Below, one piece after another: positions 63,387-64,000 of a stretch of 64,000 nt of DNA. The stretch is from Hydractinia symbiolongicarpus (lineage: Eukaryota; Cnidaria; Hydrozoa; Anthoathecata; Hydractiniidae), in contig NC_079885.1 in assembly GCF_029227915.1 (NCBI RefSeq), positions 27,469,001 to 27,533,000 on the forward strand. The letters are read 5' to 3'. The position numbers and the translations under genes are program-made. The notes beneath the pieces were generated by a model, which was not told where the DNA came from, did no database searches, and saw nothing but the letters and a program-made list of their open reading frames with translations. Numbering within the stretch: position 1 is the stretch's first letter; every line of letters starts with the position of its first letter.

Positions 63387-64000
63387 AAGTCAATGAAATG
63401 TAGTTTTTGAAACTGTCGCTATTTCTTCAGCGCGCGACAACGGCTAGGATTGGTCCCACAGTAAAGAATGACTTATTTATGTAAATTTTTATATGAAGCG
63501 CTACCACAGCGACCAATGTAATCTCTGAGTTCCGGCAATCACGTCAAATTTAGAAGAATGTTATTTCTTGGTGTCCAATTGTCTCATTTATCACATTTAT
63601 CAGGTCACAGTCCAAAGTTAGTTCAATTAAGTACCGCAGTCAATCGTTTCACTGTTAAAAGCGATGCAACCTAGTAATATCAGAAGAATATCGCTAAATA
63701 CATGTTGATACGAATATGTGACGCAACTGTTGTAACTGAAGCGGATTGATACCGTTAAAAAGTCAATGAAAAGTAGTTTTTGAAACTGTCGCTATTTCTT
63801 CACCGCGAACTAACGGCTAGGATTGGTCCTAAAGTAAAAAATGACTTATTTATCTTAATTTTTTAATAAAGTGCTACCACAGCTCCCAATGTAATCGCTG
63901 AGTTCCAGCAACCATGTGAAATTAAGAAGGATGTTATTTCTTATAGTCAAACTGGCTCATTCACCGCATTTATCAGGTCAAAGTCGAAAATCAGTTCAAT
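63387..64000 (-). repeat. Partial repeat of the 61.5-62.1 kb block, cut by the window end
   Basis: From about 63430 the sequence matches 61566-62136 at 1,864 bp offset. It has the cgcgacaac end, tatgtaaatttttatatgaag, and then a cttcaccgcgaac monomer (phase 63701). The window ends inside the monomer, so the array continues to the right. Confidence 0.88.

Larger units (their letters stand above)
11104..64000 (-). repeat. Reverse-oriented ~372-bp satellite array (about 142 monomers)
   Basis: This is the same satellite family as the left arm but on the opposite strand, and it runs to the end of the window mid-monomer. I phased it on the c of catgtt (catgta/cttgtt/cgtgtt in a few), which recurs every 367, 370, 372, 373 or 374 bp from 11218 to 63701. 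Two broad classes recur. One has gcgaactaac followed by cttaattttttaataaag. The other has gcgcgcgataac followed by ctaaatttttaaatgaag. A common subtype of the first lacks 6 bp (ccggcgtcaaatt where others have ccggcaatcacgtcaaatt), which gives the 367-bp spacing. The subfamilies differ from those of the left arm: the aagtaaatg phase word expected from the acatttactt class is not seen here. No gene or mobile element was found. Confidence 0.98.

Noticed and set aside
1-64000. CRISPR-like array (regular repeats)
   Set aside because: The repeat unit is about 372 bp with no unique spacers, and adjacent units are homologous along their whole length. This is a satellite and not a repeat-spacer array.
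1-64000. Assignment to a named satellite or species
   Set aside because: Monomers of roughly this length are known from several animal groups, but I cannot match this sequence to any of them from memory with confidence. A database search with one monomer would decide it.

Overview
The whole 64 kb window is satellite DNA. It is one family of tandem repeat with a monomer of about 372 bp (usual lengths 367, 372, 373 and 374-375 bp), repeated about 172 times with no gap. I found no gene, RNA gene, transposon, microsatellite or unique spacer in it. The only open frame of note is 74 codons and lies across a monomer boundary, so I rejected it. Kilobase-scale tandem arrays of a ~370-bp AT-rich monomer with higher-order repeats (HORs) point to a eukaryotic (peri)centromeric or other heterochromatic array read through by long-read assembly. 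CpG dinucleotides are not visibly depleted in the monomer, which fits an invertebrate or another genome with little germline CpG methylation better than a vertebrate. I cannot name the species.

Layout. (1) 1-2426: six and a half divergent monomers in + orientation, clearly different from one another, resembling the older edge of an array. (2) 2427-11103: a very homogeneous 2,235-bp, six-monomer HOR in + orientation, about 3.9 copies, all with the same length and only a handful of single-base differences. (3) 11103/11104: an abrupt strand switch. The + array is cut inside a HOR copy and joined, with a 1-base overlap, to monomers on the - strand. (4) 11104-64000: about 142 monomers in - orientation, a mosaic of overlapping HORs. 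Its parts are a ~6.1-kb block present twice 10,047 bp apart (11104 and 21151); 1,486-bp tetramer and 745-bp dimer duplications; a dimer-based 740-bp zone (31.7-33.9 and 35.0-40.6 kb); one out-of-register 398-bp monomer near 41.1 kb; 746-bp dimers (43.6-45.4 kb); and a zone of 8-, 7-, 4- and 3-monomer HOR versions (45.4-64 kb) with another >3-kb duplication 10.8 kb apart.

How the parts relate. Almost every amplification keeps the ~372-bp register, as expected from unequal exchange or gene conversion between monomers. The strand switch and the 398-bp monomer are the two clear exceptions, and both have only about 1 base of overlap, so they look like end-joining or template-switch events. Both arms stay homogeneous right up to the strand switch, so the switch probably postdates the amplification of both HORs. 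The monomer contains short dyad symmetries and one half-match to a CENP-B box. These could matter for centromere function, but that is inference. All comparisons were made by eye and all identities are approximate.
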